NCBI RefSeq assembly: GCF_047495875.1
Contig: NC_092460.1
Coordinates: 36,354,554 to 36,418,553 of the forward strand
Source: Pithys albifrons albifrons
Taxonomy: Eukaryota; Chordata; Aves; Passeriformes; Thamnophilidae
Direction: 5' to 3'
DNA: 64,000 nt
Under the pieces are notes generated by a model that did no database searches, was not told the origin of the DNA, and saw only the letters and a program-made list of their open reading frames with translations. Of this stretch, positions 48,042 to 61,700 are shown in pieces. The position numbers and the translations under genes were made by a program. How positions within the stretch are numbered: position 1 is the stretch's first letter; each line of letters begins with the position of its first letter.

Positions 48042-49996
48042 ATCAACAGTACACTAATGAATTTCAAATTCAAACTAAACTTTGTTCTTTCTTGTCATCT
48101 ATAACAAGCAGGTTATAGATGCCCCTTTTGAGCACTGCACAGCTTTCTGAGTTTTTCTACAGACAATTCTTAAGAAAAAAAATTTAATGAATCTCCAAAA
48201 GTGTACTTTCTTGACTTATTACATTAGCAGGGCCTCTCATCTGATTGGGAATTTTGAGAGAATCACGGAATTCATTAAAGCAATTTACTGTATAATGGTA
48301 GATGGCTAAGATAGATCCCTACTAATGAGATGAACATTAATTAAATAAATTGTACAATAGAAGTGAACTGTTTAGCTGAGTTAAAAAGCCTAGCAAATAA
48401 ACCTCACATGCTACAAGTCTGAATACTGTTCATTGAGAAGCAGAAAAATTCATTTTTTTATTAGAAGGCACATAGCCAGAAGGTCTGGCAATGGTGACCA
48501 GCCTAAATCTTTAAAAGTCAACCACATGCTTTCCCAAATAAAAGCTTTTTTTTTCTGTTGAATTATATATTAGAGGTGGAACTCAGAATGTAATCACCTT
48601 TAGAATCAACAAAGGTCCAGTTTGACTACATGTCCCTAAAAAGATTCAAAACATAAGCTTCAGAATGAGGTCCCCCTCCTGGCATCTCCAGGTTAAATTA
48701 ATGACCCAAATAACAAGTAACTGCAACATTACAGAAGAGAACTTCTAGGAAAGGATCGTATCCAACTTTCAAAACACACCTTAGCTTTATATTATCATTT
48801 TGCTTTCCCAATACTTTTTATTGACCACCTAAGCATCAATCACTTCTTTGGTATCCCACAAAATAAGAGTAACAGGTTAAATCATATATTTACATAACAT
48901 CTGGTTTAGGTTATACAAGATGCCCTTAGAGCTCCCAGGGATCATGTTAACTCCCAGCTGACTCCATTTTTAATTTTTTTGTTTACTTTTGACCACTTTT
49001 GAGACAAGAGCTTGGACAAAATAAAAAGTCAAGCTTTTTGTTCCATAAGGCCCATTTTACACTAAGCACTTGAAGGTGAAAAGAACATACATCTGTTAGA
49101 ATGAGATTATAGGACTCAGAGATTTTTCCATAGATATGCACCAGCATGAGGTTAAAAAAACCCCTCAACTATAAAAGTCACATACAATCCAATAATAGGT
49201 GGATTTAAATGAGACAACAAGGTGGCATTACTGAAAGAAAAAGGAGATAAAGGAAGAACAGGGCAGTCAAAACGTTAAGGTGCAGCTAAGTAGTAAAATG
49301 TGTGAATTATGAGAGAAGCAGCTTCTGCAGCAACTTGGAAGTAAGTTGTGATCCAATAATCATGATTGTCAGCTGGCTGGGAAGTCACAGTTAGCCACTG
49401 AATAAGAAGGGGATGATGTACATTGAAGAAGGGCCAAGAAGAATAACAATGCAGTAAATAAACATTTACTGGAAAACTGAAATAGAGAGGGAATTTTCAA
49501 GGGGCTCAGAGGAAAGATTTTCAAGCTGAGCGATAGTGCAAGAAGTAGCAGAGAGAGCACCCATAGCTCTCTGCACCTCTTTGCACAGAGACATTCACTT
49601 TTCTCCAATGGGATGGAGGACAAAAATAGCAGGAAGCTTGGGAAGAAGAAAGAGAAAATTACCCTGCTCTTAGAAGGGTAACTGGCATCCAGAGTCATGA
49701 AACCCAAGAAACTGGAGATCTTCATTGCAGAAGGCAGAGCACTGGGACACACAGAGACACATTGAAAAATTAATTCCTTGGTAGTAGGACCCAAAGTAAG
49801 TCCTGAAGTCAAGAATGTTTTAGAACCTTAATCAAGTCAATGTATGTGTATCAGAAATAATACCTTGGCTTTCAACAAGCTTGATGCTCTGACTCCTCCT
49901 TCCCCTACATGTTTTATTCTCTTAAAAGCCTTCTCCTCAAACCCAAAGGATAAAATCTAACATCGCTCAATTCTGAAACTCTTCATTATCATCAGT
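48042..49996. other. Intergenic DNA, nothing recognised
   Basis: A 147-codon minus-strand frame (49,369-49,812) is leucine/serine-rich, lacks domains and is treated as chance. No gene is supported. Confidence 0.5.
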
Positions 49997-50568
49997 TGTC
50001 TTGGGTTGAGCTGGCAAAATGCCAACTGCCCACACTGAGAAAAGGGAAAAAGGGAAAAAAACCCCTCAAACTAGGTTTAAACTTAAACTGACTATATATA
50101 TATTTATACAGAAAAGAGAAAATTAGAAGAAAACTATAATATAATACACTCTTACACAAGTTAGACACAACAACATTTTTCTACCTCCCACCAAAACCAG
50201 ACTCCATCACTCTAGATCCATAAGCACTCCAAAAGACACCCAGCAGGAAACAGAAAGTATAACAACAAAATGTTTTTACTTCCCTGAACTCAAACAAAAT
50301 GCAAGTGGGCAGCAGCAACGGGGCCCAAGACAACAAGATATAAAGACAACAGATGCCTGTCTTGCCTCTACTTCGGCCATGATGGAACTGAACAAGCTAC
50401 TCCCACACTGGCTCCTACACTTTGAGATGATGTCAGAATATGGTATGGAATACTACTGGCTAGTAGTCAGCTGTCAGCTAGCCCAGCCCAGATCAAGTCA
50501 GCTGATAGTCTCAGGCCTAGTCTGAAATCTAAAGCTTAAATTTAGGCCTACCTAGCTAAATTCATAAT
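49997..50568. mobile_element. Endogenous retrovirus solo LTR (copy 1)
   Basis: It begins TGTCTTGGGTTGAGCTGGC. ATCAGT at 49,991-49,996 recurs at 50,569-50,574 as a 6-bp target-site duplication. Inside are an A-rich U3-like stretch with a short TATATA run and a GATGATGTCAGAATATGG word that copy 2 also has. Such LTRs contain promoter and polyadenylation signals but no genes, and solo LTRs arise by recombination between the two LTRs of a provirus. The 3' terminus is not a clean CA, so the end is uncertain by a few bases. No internal gag, pol or env sequence adjoins. Confidence 0.75.
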
Positions 50569-52069
50569 ATCAGTGCATAGGAAGTTTTTGAAAAGCAATT
50601 AACATTGCTGCCATTTGGAAGACAGACAGATCTCCTGCTTGTGGTGAAGTGTCACACCAAAGATGCAGGAAGAAGATGTGTAAGGCCAGCCAGGTAGAGA
50701 AAGACTCCACCCAGAGCCCTACTGGTGGGGAGTGGATGTGGAAGAACAAAACAATGTAGTGCAACCCTGGCCAATTGTTGGGGATGAGGCAGCTGTTTTT
50801 GAAGACTGAAGTGAGCATCCTTGTCTATTTAATGGAAATAACATCATCAATCAAGTTTAGCTGAATCAGGATAATAGTGAAACAGATAAACAAGCCAGTT
50901 TTCCATAAAAAAGCAAGTCAACTCAAAATTTTCCCTCTGATAGAGCCCAAAATTTTCTCTGAATTGTGACTTTCATCATGTTAAATAACACGTAATTATG
51001 TCTATCTAATTTTATCTCATAATCAAAAGAACACAATATTGTCTTAATCCTAATAAACAACTTCTCCTTAGGTTTGGGGTTTTTTTTCAAAAAAATGTGT
51101 TTTGAACTTAATACATTCCTGCAAGGCACTTCAGTAGAATGGCTTTTTCTGACCATTATCCACATGTATACATACAGCAGGAGACACACATCTTACAAAG
51201 TTATCGTTATCGTTCTATTATACTGAAAAATGAAGTCTATGTGTTACACAAACTTATTACTGCTACATCGCCTACATCCAGTGACACTGTTTGGGGGCAA
51301 CAGCAATTTCAAAAGACTTAACCTAAACAAAAGTCGACCTAATGTCCAAGTAAATCCCAGGAAAATTTTTCCTCTCACTGACATGTGGGTCTGAAATATT
51401 TACAGGTAGACCTATGAGAATTGGCCATTTCTGTGATTTGAAAGAGCTCATTTGTACTGTTCATCCTCCTAACCCATCCATAACCCACTGCAGGAATTCA
51501 CATACCATCCATCAATCAGTCTTGGTTTTCCCTTTTCCTTCTTGAAGCTTCTAGCCAAGGAATGAAAAGACTTATGGTCTATTCCCACCAGCATTTCAAG
51601 CCTGGGATTCCATTGCTTTACCAGCACTAAACTGATCAACCATCAACAGTCCAAGTTACACTGAAGTGGCGAAAGACTGTGTACTAGACAGGCCACATTT
51701 ATTTGTTTACTTATTGCTAAGTTCTTCAGAGCCTACCGCAAACTGACAGTTGTGTCCAGTTGTGTACATCTGACTGATGTATTCACATACCAAAAAGGGG
51801 TTTGAATACAGCCTAACCTTACCAACCCCAAACTGTTGTATATGTGAGTGAAAACTTGGCTGGGCAGCTACTGTGGAGGTATCCACGTTGCCAAATGGTT
51901 ATCTGTGCAGTCAAGAGTGGCAGAGGTGCCAGTGGCTGTGCTCTACTTCAGAGGTCCCTCCAGAAGAGGATTGAGACACCAGGCTGTAAGAGGAACTTAT
52001 TCTGACACTGCCTGCTCTTTGGATAAATAGAGGGCCCCAGAGTTGTCAATACAGCACTTTTGCTACCCC
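50569..52069. other. Intergenic DNA, nothing recognised
   Basis: No gene and no retroviral internal sequence is seen downstream of the LTR. Confidence 0.5.
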
Positions 52070-52560
52070 TCGATTCAGTGCAAAATAAATGAGGATATTT
52101 TCCTCTTGCAGCATGTATTAAATCCCATTAGCATTAATGAGAGTTTTACGTGAGTTTGGCAGGGAGCACACACAAAGTGCAGAGCAGACAGTTTCCAAAT
52201 TCTCAGCCCTCCCTTATATCTTTCAGCCATCTTTCCTCTGTGAAAGCTCTGCCGTACAAAGTCCAAAATAAAAAAGATAAATCAAATTACTGCACATACA
52301 GTATGTTAAGATGATGGGCTGGGGTGTGGAGGGAGGAATCCAAGGGCCTGATGTGCAAATAATTACTGTGCTTGCATTTAGCAAAGTGCTACCAGTTAAA
52401 TTCCCAGACTGCACTAATATATAGAAAAGCTTTGAGTTGGCTGAGCAACTTTTCACAGCACACTGGTAAAATAATAAATTGTGCTGTGGCCGATAACATT
52501 CAATAATTTCTCTGATATATTGCTACAGCCACTTTTTCTACAGTATAAAGCTCATATTTC
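52070..52560. promoter_or_regulatory. Candidate conserved non-coding element
   Basis: Little low complexity, no coding frame of note and many homeodomain-like words (CATTAGCATTAATGAGAG, CAAATAATTACTGTG) give this stretch the look of developmental enhancer DNA. Conservation was not tested. Confidence 0.3.
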
Positions 52561-53640
52561 TCTGTCATATTAGTAATTTTCATATTGCATTTCAGGCTTC
52601 CTCTTGGAGTTAGTAGGGAAAAGTACAGCACAGTATTAACAAAATGAAGCTGAATGCTCTTTAAAATAAAATAGAGAGACAGAAAAAGAAAGAAGGAAAT
52701 TTAAAAAAAAATAAAACTTGCATAGTATACCATCTGATGCCTACATGGGGAAAAAAAATATAAAGGAAAAAAAAAAGAGACAGCAGCTGCTCCAATACTG
52801 CTTCATTACAGACCCAGCAGAGTAAAAGTTGTGGATCCACTGTGCCATTTTCTTCCTTGATGATATCACTAAAGTATTAGTGGAATCCTTACGCTCCATT
52901 GGTATGGTATGAATTTATCTACAGCACATTCTTTATTGGTTTGAGTACAGATACGTTATTTTTGTGTATGAGGAGGTGGGGAAAAGGGGGTTCTCTGCAT
53001 CTATTAAATAAAATACATTCCTTGTTAATGAAAAATTGGAGAAGAAAAAAGCAAACTTTAGTATGAAATAATGCAGTATTGGTATTCAACTTAGGCTATT
53101 TGAACAAGTGAGATATTACTTTGAAACAATTATTGTGCAAAACTTTATTGACTTGGACTTGTTACCCTTGCAGTCTCTGTTAAATCTGGCAATACAAGAC
53201 ATAAGATTGCTATGACAACAAAAGGAAAAAGTAGTTGTTTTATTTTAAGGGACATCTACCTTTGGAATTAGTTATTACCACAGGATGCCATTGTCCTCAT
53301 TTAATTACAAAACTACAAACATTTTACTAATTATTACCCACTTAAATTTTTTATTTATTGACATAATATATATTGAGTAGAGGGCAAGATAGCTCTCTCT
53401 ACAACATTTTTAAGCAGGATTTTTTGCATACAGAAATTAACTTTTTTTAACAACACGGAGTCATTATGATCATGCCCTGTGTTGTTAAAACATCCATGTG
53501 ACAGAAAACTTTTATAAATGTCATAATTACAGCATCAGAGTGGAATTTTCCACCCATGATTTTATTCTGAACTTGACAACTAGATTCACAATTATTATTC
53601 CTTAAGTCCCTTCACTCGTCAGTACCATTTGGTTTTCAAG
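52561..53640. other. AT-rich DNA, possibly more regulatory sequence
   Basis: Purine-rich A tracts at 52,670-52,780 are followed by AT-rich DNA with TAATTA-type words near 53,300-53,335. No gene is supported. Confidence 0.35.
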
Positions 53641-56600
53641 GGCAGGGGATGATCACATTAAACATTCTCTTACACATCCAAGAAACAGTATAAACTTTAA
53701 CCACTGGAACAGTGGATGCCCTGATGTTGTACTATGAGGAAAGTCGAGAATGAGGAGCTGGAGGCAAAACCCCACCAATCCCTTGCACCTTGCTGACAGA
53801 AATACTAGCTGAAGCAGAAGGGTTGGGGGAGCAAAGAAAGGAGAAAAAGCGGAGGAGGAAAGCAAGCAAGGCTTGTAAAATAATTATGTTCCTGCTTCAA
53901 GTGGAGTTAACTAGTAGGTTCTCAGTGGTATAAACAAGGTAAATGGGTCAGATCGACTCTTCTAGGTTGAGGAGAAGAAATGTAATGATGGAGATGGGTA
54001 GAAAAATTCCATAGACTCTGGTCTCTTGTGGAGAAGGAGAAATATTTTCACAACTAACCCTCCCAATCACAGTTGCCACCTTACAGACTCTTCAATGGTT
54101 TAGTTGATGTGGCAACCCTGGCTTCCTGGGGCACTAGAATATGCCAAAATCCACAGAAGAACCATGGCTGTTTTGGTGCCCTAAATTGTCCGCTTAGCCT
54201 ATGCCTGAGTGCCTCTGCCCCTAGACATGCAGCTCTGGGGAGTGTTGACCACATATCAGGTTAATATTGAGAGGGACAAGAGCTTAAATAGTTTTCAGTC
54301 TTTCAAGAACTGTAAATTTCCAGTATACAGGAGAAGTTCAGTGACAGCAAACATCTTATTTGCTATCATACAGTCACCATCAGTTTTTCAAGTCCTAAGT
54401 AAATTACAGAGAAACCTATCTATGCTATTGCCTAAGGAAATGGCAAGAATCAGTGTCAGAGCAGAGCTCAAAACACACAGAAACAAGCTAGCACATGTAA
54501 ATGATCACTTCAGAGGGCTAAGTCGAGAGAATGAAATCAGTTGGACCCATGAATAAAGCCTCAAATGTCATTGCAATGAATTGTGAAAACCACAGGTTGA
54601 AAAAGTCACAAGCAGTTGATTTATTTATCTAAAGGCTTGTCTATAGAAGAAGATTTACAAGGCTTTGCTGTAACTGCTTTGTACTAACTGACCTCTCCAA
54701 ACTAACAGCTGTGTTTACTAAGAGTCATTTAATGCGAGGACATGAAAGAACGGGAGGGAGAAGGAGGAGAAGCACAGCTACAAGACCAGGTAACCCACTC
54801 TCATCTTTGTTAGGCATTTCTGGGATTGGTGGCATACAGGCATAACAGCAGAAGTTAAGGAGAACTGACTGCTTTTTCTATCCAGGGATCAACATTCCAG
54901 ATCCTCAACACCTTCCTTGCCATTCCTCAAAGTAGGTGACATGATTCTCAGACTCCAAGCAGATCAGTGTGAACACCACACTCTGCCACATGGCACAGTG
55001 TTGGCAGCTGCTAACATGCCAATTTTATCTGGTATGCTATTGCCAAACAGCAGCATCTTTCAGGCCAACTCCCATGACACCAGTAAGAACTCTTGGTTGA
55101 ATGATTCATGACAACAGCCATGGTAACCACCACTGCTTGTCTGTGCTTGCATTTCTAGGTCTCTTTTGATGACTATGCAAAACATAAAGGAAACAGTGGC
55201 TTCAAGAACAACAACTTTCTCAAAAAGCCTTTCTCCACAAAGCCATTTCTGGGCTCATGAAACAAGAATCAGTGAAGAATGGTACTTCAGAGCTATTATG
55301 CTGGGGAATAGCTTCAGAACTTTAGCTTGATGTGAATATTTCCTTTGATGTTGAACAAAGTCTATAGCTTAGTCTTGAGCTGTAGCAACAGGGTATCAGC
55401 ATGAGAACTGTATGGGCTGTGAGAAATACACAGCCCTGGCTAGCCAGTTGTGTGCTCTGACTACCAGCAGCAGATCTCAATGGCTGGACTGTTAGAGTGG
55501 AGGTGCAATCTTCTAGTTCATTATTATCTGTTTCTTGCTAGTCTTGCCATTCCTAGGGAGAACACTGAAAGTACACATTTCCCCCAAGATTATCTGCAGA
55601 AGATCTTACAGCTTATTAGAGGGAAAAAGAGCTTCTATATTGTACTGCATGACCACCATCTACACACAATTGATCTAAAAAATAAAATTAAAAAAAAATC
55701 AAAATATCTAACTTCTCTTAATTTACAACTGCACACTGGCTTCTGCTCAGAATCTACCAGAGTATTGGGCATAACCTCATCATTAGTTAGTGGCAGCTTG
55801 AATTCCTCTTTCAATACAGCCTATCAATACATCCCATCTAAATTAAATTTGTATGGGACAATCCATGCGTATTCTTTGAGGAAAATGTTGCTCACTTTGG
55901 ATATTCACCTTCTATAGCAGTTTCTGCTACCTAATCTGTCTTAAATCTGTGGCAGAACTTGCATATGCTCCTTAGCATAATGTGCCATAGAAAGGCTTCA
56001 TTAAATTGCAACAGTAGAAATTAAAATAGTTCTAGAACTGACTCAAAGTTTTTTGTTTTCTTGTTTGTTTGTTTGTTTTTTAAGTAGGAGTGCTGTGCAA
56101 AGAGTAAAGATTTGAATCCATAGGCAAGAGGCAACTTGGCTTAGACTTTAAAAAAAATAAAAAAACTAGAGCCCAGTTATCATTTCTGGCCATAGAGTTT
56201 TCCTTCCTATATCCAGTTAGGCCAAAAGACTGAGGAGATTTGCCAGGCTGTGAAACTTTCATAAGGAGTTGGAAGAGAAATGGCACAGTTTAGAGAGCTT
56301 CAGAGAGGGCTTCTCTATTTTGCAAAGTTAGAATAATGTTTATATTATAGATGTATTTTATATCTAAACTTTTAGATCTTGTGCAGACAACTTATAAATT
56401 AGCTGTAGTGTTAATTCAGGTTTACAATCAATTTGAAACTTATTGAGAGTTAATGGTGTTAATAGCTTTGTGCAATGTGTTTCCTATCTATTACTTCAAT
56501 TGCTTTTTTAAAAATACACTTGCAGTGACAAAAATCACCATTCAGAGATTTATACTGATAAAAAAGCCTTTAGTGATAACAAACTTGCACAGACAATCCA

Positions 56601-58134
56601 AATTAATTATTGGTTTGATTAAAATGCAGTATATATGTATATGATAATTATGAGATCTTATGGTCCCGATGTGATTCTCACGCAACACAGATTTGATAAG
56701 TGCTCATTTTTAAACTAGTACATGTGCAGCAGCATCATGCTGGACAAGAACATACATTCAACAACTTTCAGGATCCCCAGGATCAACAGAAGTGGATGGT
56801 TGGAGGGAACAAGGGAACACTGGGGAAAAGAGGAGGGCTACTACTGTCCATCTAATTTTTGCATCTGTCCAAATAACATTGTCATCCTTTTAATGTCTTG
56901 TGAGAGGTAGCAATTTAGAGGAAAGAGACAAGAGTCCAAAAACTATTATGAGATTTGAGGTTTATAGCTAAGCTTTTTAGGACAAAGTATCTGTAAGGTG
57001 TAAGTCAAGCTCTGCAGACTTTCTGAGGAGGAAATCAGAAAAGAAAAATAGAAAAGAAGAAAAGGTATCAGGTGCTAAAAAACAGAAGGTTAGGAACCAA
57101 GTAGCTTTATGATGCTTTTACCTTAAAGATCAGAATTGGAGTTATACTTTAGGTTTTAGGTGAAATGAGTTTGACATTTTAGATCTGGTTACCGGCTTCC
57201 AGTGAACTACATCAAAACACGGCACATACGTGCACAGCTCACTACAACTAACTGCTGTCTGCTCCAGACAATTTCCCTCTGGAGCTAACACAAAGATAAA
57301 TGAACTCTTATCCCCAGGGAGAAGTGTCCCCCATTGAGGCAAAACAATACGTACTCAAACATGCTACAGGGCCGCTGCTCTTCTTGACTGTTACAAACAA
57401 AAGCAGAAGTCTGTGTTTCCCAGTAGCACTGTGGGCACTACATGAACAAGGACATTACTTGAGCAAGGGTAATTACTAGGCAGTGAGGAAAACCCCTAGA
57501 AATCCCTTTGGGGTTTCTTTGGTTGGTTGCTTGGTTGGTTGGTTGGTTTGTTTTGGGGTTTTTTGTTTTTATTTGTTTGTTGACAGGAAAAAAATCGTAG
57601 CATTTTTCTCAGCTAGTGGGATTCTTCTCTCTTCTGTCTGTTGCTGTGTCCTGATTCCTGACTGTCCTTCAACAAAAGACAGCATTTCTTCTGAAAGTCT
57701 GGCATAGAGCACTTTCTGAGAAGATGAATTATCTCATCTTCCCTGCTTTTCTTTCTATTGTTTTGTCTCTATCTTCCATCCCCTCCCCTTCAAGCTACTT
57801 TTGCTATTCACCACAATTTACTGAAATGAAACCAAGCTTTGGCCCTCATACTTATGTTTGCCCTGTCACTCGTGAGACCATACCAGGATATCCTGCAATT
57901 CCCTTCCTTAAAATTGATTCCATTAGGAACAATTCTCTCAAAAGTTTTCTGTGAAGCATATTTGCTACTCAGTATTTTGAAACAGTAATCACTTTAAACA
58001 CAAAGCCATCAGTTCCAAAGTATTTTTAAACTTTTCTTATCTAAATGACAGCGCTTCACATACAATACATAATCTATAATCTAAAAAAGTCAAAAGCTGT
58101 AGTAACAAGATTAAAAAACCCCAAGATTTTTCTC
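53641..58134. other. Intergenic DNA with simple repeats
   Basis: No gene is supported. The 155-codon frame at 55,450-55,917 lacks a recognisable domain. Simple repeats are (GTTT)n at about 56,060-56,080 and (TTGG)n at 57,519-57,549. There is no sign of retroviral coding sequence between the two LTRs. Confidence 0.5.
57519..57549. repeat. (TTGG)n simple repeat
   Basis: TTGG units repeat with one TTGC interruption and then grade into a G/T-rich tail. Confidence 0.9.
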
Positions 58135-58762
58135 TGTGTTAGGTTGAGCTGGCAAAATGCCAACTGCCCAACCCAGAGAGAAAGGATCCCCCCCCCCCAA
58201 AACCAAGGGAAAAGGAGGGAGAGGGAAAAAACCCAAAACTGAAGTACCAAGCTTCTTATATGATACAAAAGAAAGACAATTAAAAACAGAATATGATATA
58301 ATACATATATATATATATATATATATACAAATGTGAAAAAAGAAAACCAGACTAACAACAATAACTACCGAGTCACCCAACCAAATAATACAAATTCTAA
58401 CCACCCAAATCACACAAAAATCTCCCAAAAACTCTTCCAGAGAAAACTCCCAGCAAGAGGGGAGAGAAATTAACAAGAAAATGTTCACCTCCCTGGATAA
58501 CACAAGGGGGATGGTGGCAAGACCTGATCTCAGCAGAGGCAGGGCAGTCTGTCTTCACAAGTCAGAGGCAAAGACCAAAAGAGACACAAGCTCCTCCTCT
58601 CTCTCTTTTTATACTTTTTGACACTTCTTGATGATGTCAGATTATATGAAATACCTCTTTGGTTGCTTAAGTCAGGTGATGCTTGTCCCTTCTGATCTAT
58701 GTCACATCCTTTGGGCCTGCTAGATTTAGGCCTCACTGAGGCCTAAAGCCAAAGCTACCACA
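58135..58762. mobile_element. Endogenous retrovirus solo LTR (copy 2)
   Basis: It begins TGTGTTAGGTTGAGCTGGC, in the same orientation as copy 1, and ends GCTACCACA, giving the TG...CA ends of an LTR. TTCTC before and ATCTC after are an imperfect 5-bp target-site duplication. An 11-base C run (58,188-58,198) and an (AT)n run (58,305-58,327) lie in the A-rich part, and GATGATGTCAGATTATATG at 58,631 is shared with copy 1. TTTTTATACTTTTT near 58,606 could be a TATA-type promoter element. The sequence differs greatly from copy 1, so it is another subfamily or an old copy. A 130-codon minus-strand frame inside it is chance. Confidence 0.75.
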
Positions 58763-61700
58763 ATCTCTAAAACAAAGTATCATCTGCACAAACACCTCTG
58801 AGAATCTCCCAAGAAATCCCTAGGATCACTGAAGTGTTTCTTGAATGCCACTAACATCCAATACCTTTATACTTGCAAGTACTCATTCTGGATAAAAACT
58901 AGAAAAATTTTTAAGTGTGAAAGAAACACACTATCATCACGAGAAGTACTGCAAGTTCTTCCTATCCATACTTGCACCTATAAACAGAAACTTGTCAGCA
59001 GAGGTTTGATAATTGGGTCCATGTGAAAGTGACCCTTACAACATTGTTTTCATTTCTCCAGACTTCATGTCAAACAATGATCATATATTTCACCCACTGA
59101 AGACAAGGAATTTACTCAAATCTGTCTCCAGGCCCTGCGAAAGCATTACTTAGTCTTAACTTCTTGCCAACAAATAGCAAAATTACAATGATTCTGGATG
59201 TCAGCAGTGGCAAAGTCTGGAAAAGCTTCAGTCCTGCACTGTAATTTCCTCACACAAACCTCTTCTCAGATTTACTTCTTCCCTGACATTTTTTAAGTAA
59301 TATTTAATCTTCATTGGAAAAGAATTGGATCATTATACAAGCCTTCAAGTACAGCACTCAATATCAGGGATTCAGAGTCTCCAACTTCCAACTAGTTAGT
59401 AGCTTTTTCCATCACCCTTAAGTTCCTTTCTCAAAATGAAACTATTTCATAGTCACAGAGATGCCTGACTGCATAACTTTGATTACACAGGTTTTGCAAA
59501 TGAAACCCACGGGTTATTCAAAAGAAACCTCTCTATAGCTCAGTTCATTTCTGTTCACCCACAGACTAAAGCAGAAAGCTCTTTCCCCTCCAATGGCTCT
59601 GTTCATCCCCAGTTCTGAACAAATCACTATGCAAACAGCCCTGGGGCAGCATTTCAGCCTTTGCACCACAAGAAGAGACCAGAAGATTCCAGAGCTTGAA
59701 ACAGACTGAAAGACAAATCTTACCAACACAACTATTGATTCTGATCTAACAAGTGAGAGACCAAGTTTGATAATAAAATATACATCATTACTTAATATAA
59801 CAGTACATTTTAAAATAGGTTAATCTACAGCACTGTGGCTAAAACCCTTCCTGTTCAGAGGATCAACTAAGTCTTCAGTTCCCAAGCAATGCTTCTTGTA
59901 TCTCTTTTCACATAATTGAATAAACATTGAGTCTGAATACGTAAATTAAGAACCATGCCGTTACATATACTTTGCCATTTATACAGGACAGCAACTCCTA
60001 TCTCACAGCTGCTGCTGGTTTTTATCGTCTTTTTAGTTTGATCTAATCTTCAGCTACCTCACCTTTCCTACTCCGCATCATGTTATGCACCATGCATTTT
60101 CATAATTTTTCATCTTCAAGAACAGAGTCCAGATGTTTGTGCCCAACATTTGTTTGGTATTATTATCAGTACAATTCCTGCACAGGTGAAAGTTTGATTT
60201 TGACTTTCAACCTTGAGCCATAACTCATTAATAAAGTTTCAGATTTGTCCTGATAATTTTAACAAGTGTTGGCAGCATAAAGTTGACCTCCAATTAATAA
60301 TTAAAGCCAGAATTCTAGAAGAGATAAGGACAGGATGAGGTTGGCAGCCCACAACGGAGAAAGGTACCAGCAGAGCAAACACTCTACTTATGACAGGATC
60401 TGGGATTAGCAAAGCAGGAATTTTCTCAGCATTCAGTGACACTGAGGGTTATATTGTCCAATAAAGACACTATCCCAGACACGCAGTGATGGCCACTGAT
60501 GCACTCAATATATTTTGTCATACCAAAACAGGTACATGCTTATTTGTGTTAATTAAAACTGCTTGAAACAGTGTTGCAGCAGGGATTTTTTTTGTTCTCT
60601 TAATTCAGCACCTCTGGAAGGCAGTGACAGGGTTAACAACTTTGCACCTTCTCAGACCATCAGGCCATATGGTGTATGAGCATCCTGCCAAACTTATGGA
60701 TATACAGATCAACTGGTAACTTCAGTCCAAGTCTGAAGAATCAACTTGATTAGGACAAAAGGAGGGCGCTAAATGTTGTGCATACTCACTCATTCCAAGC
60801 AGTCTCTTCAGGTACCCAATTTACAAGGGTGGGCTGGTAAACACACACAATATACTCAAAACTACTGACCTAGAAAGTGGGGCTCACTCCATGGCAGTCG
60901 ATGGCAACAGTTTGAGGAAGAACCTTTGAAAAATTCCATCTGAGGACAAGAAGACCTGGCAGCTGTCAGCAGTGGTAGTCAAGTCAGTGGGGAGAAAGTC
61001 TTGGCTAACCATGTCATACCCTTGCCAAGCTGTATAGGCTAAGGCTCTAGCCAAACCTTTCAGCAAACTGGACATAATTAATGCAGAAAAGGCCCTTTGC
61101 CCTGGAGCAGCCTGAGAGGAGCTGATAGAGAAGCATAAATATTGTCCTAATTTTATTCCTGGGTTATTTAGCTCCATGGAATTATGAAATTAGGTACATG
61201 CAAGAATTCGAGACAGAAAATATATTATTTCAGCTTTTGCAGGAACTTTGAAAGTCTAAAGTGCTTATTTGTTGAAAATCACTAATGTAAAAGCATGCAC
61301 AATCATCACCAAACCTTTTTTTTTTAACCAAAAGCGTAAATATGGTTAAGCCATAATATATGCCATTATTTGTTGGAGACTGACATCAACAAAAGGTCAG
61401 AAATCATTGCAACAAAACCTTGTCTTTTGCAAGCATGTCTTCAGGACCTGTAGGAATATGCATCCTGTGATAAGCTGCTATGTCAGTGAGTATTTAGGTT
61501 TTAGCTTTAGCACCTATTTAGGAATGTAGGCCTCCTGTATAGGTGAAGGTACACAGGCAAAGGTAAGGACAGCTTTTTCAATTATTCTCAGTAGAAATCA
61601 TCCCTTCTCAACTGACTATGCTTATCTCCTACATACCTGCAACTAGGTGGTCAGGCCTTGTTTCATCTCACCTAGACACAACTACCTAGCAGTGTCACCT

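Noticed and set aside
49369..49812. 147-codon minus-strand open frame with hydrophobic stretches
   Set aside because: The hydrophobicity comes from a purine-rich + strand read in antisense; no domain or signal-peptide architecture beyond that.
55450..55917. 155-codon plus-strand open frame
   Set aside because: No domain, no similarity that I recognise, AT-rich composition and no gene context; expected by chance in 64 kb.
58111..58503. 130-codon minus-strand frame
   Set aside because: It lies inside LTR copy 2 and reads simple A- and AT-repeats in antisense; not a gene.
49997..58762. A complete provirus bounded by the two LTRs
   Set aside because: The LTRs are too different, each has its own target duplication, and the interior shows no gag, pol or env motifs but ordinary host-like DNA.
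60755..60775. CTCF-like word GGAGGGCGCT
   Set aside because: The core has a mismatch at the invariant A and the upstream half of the motif does not fit.
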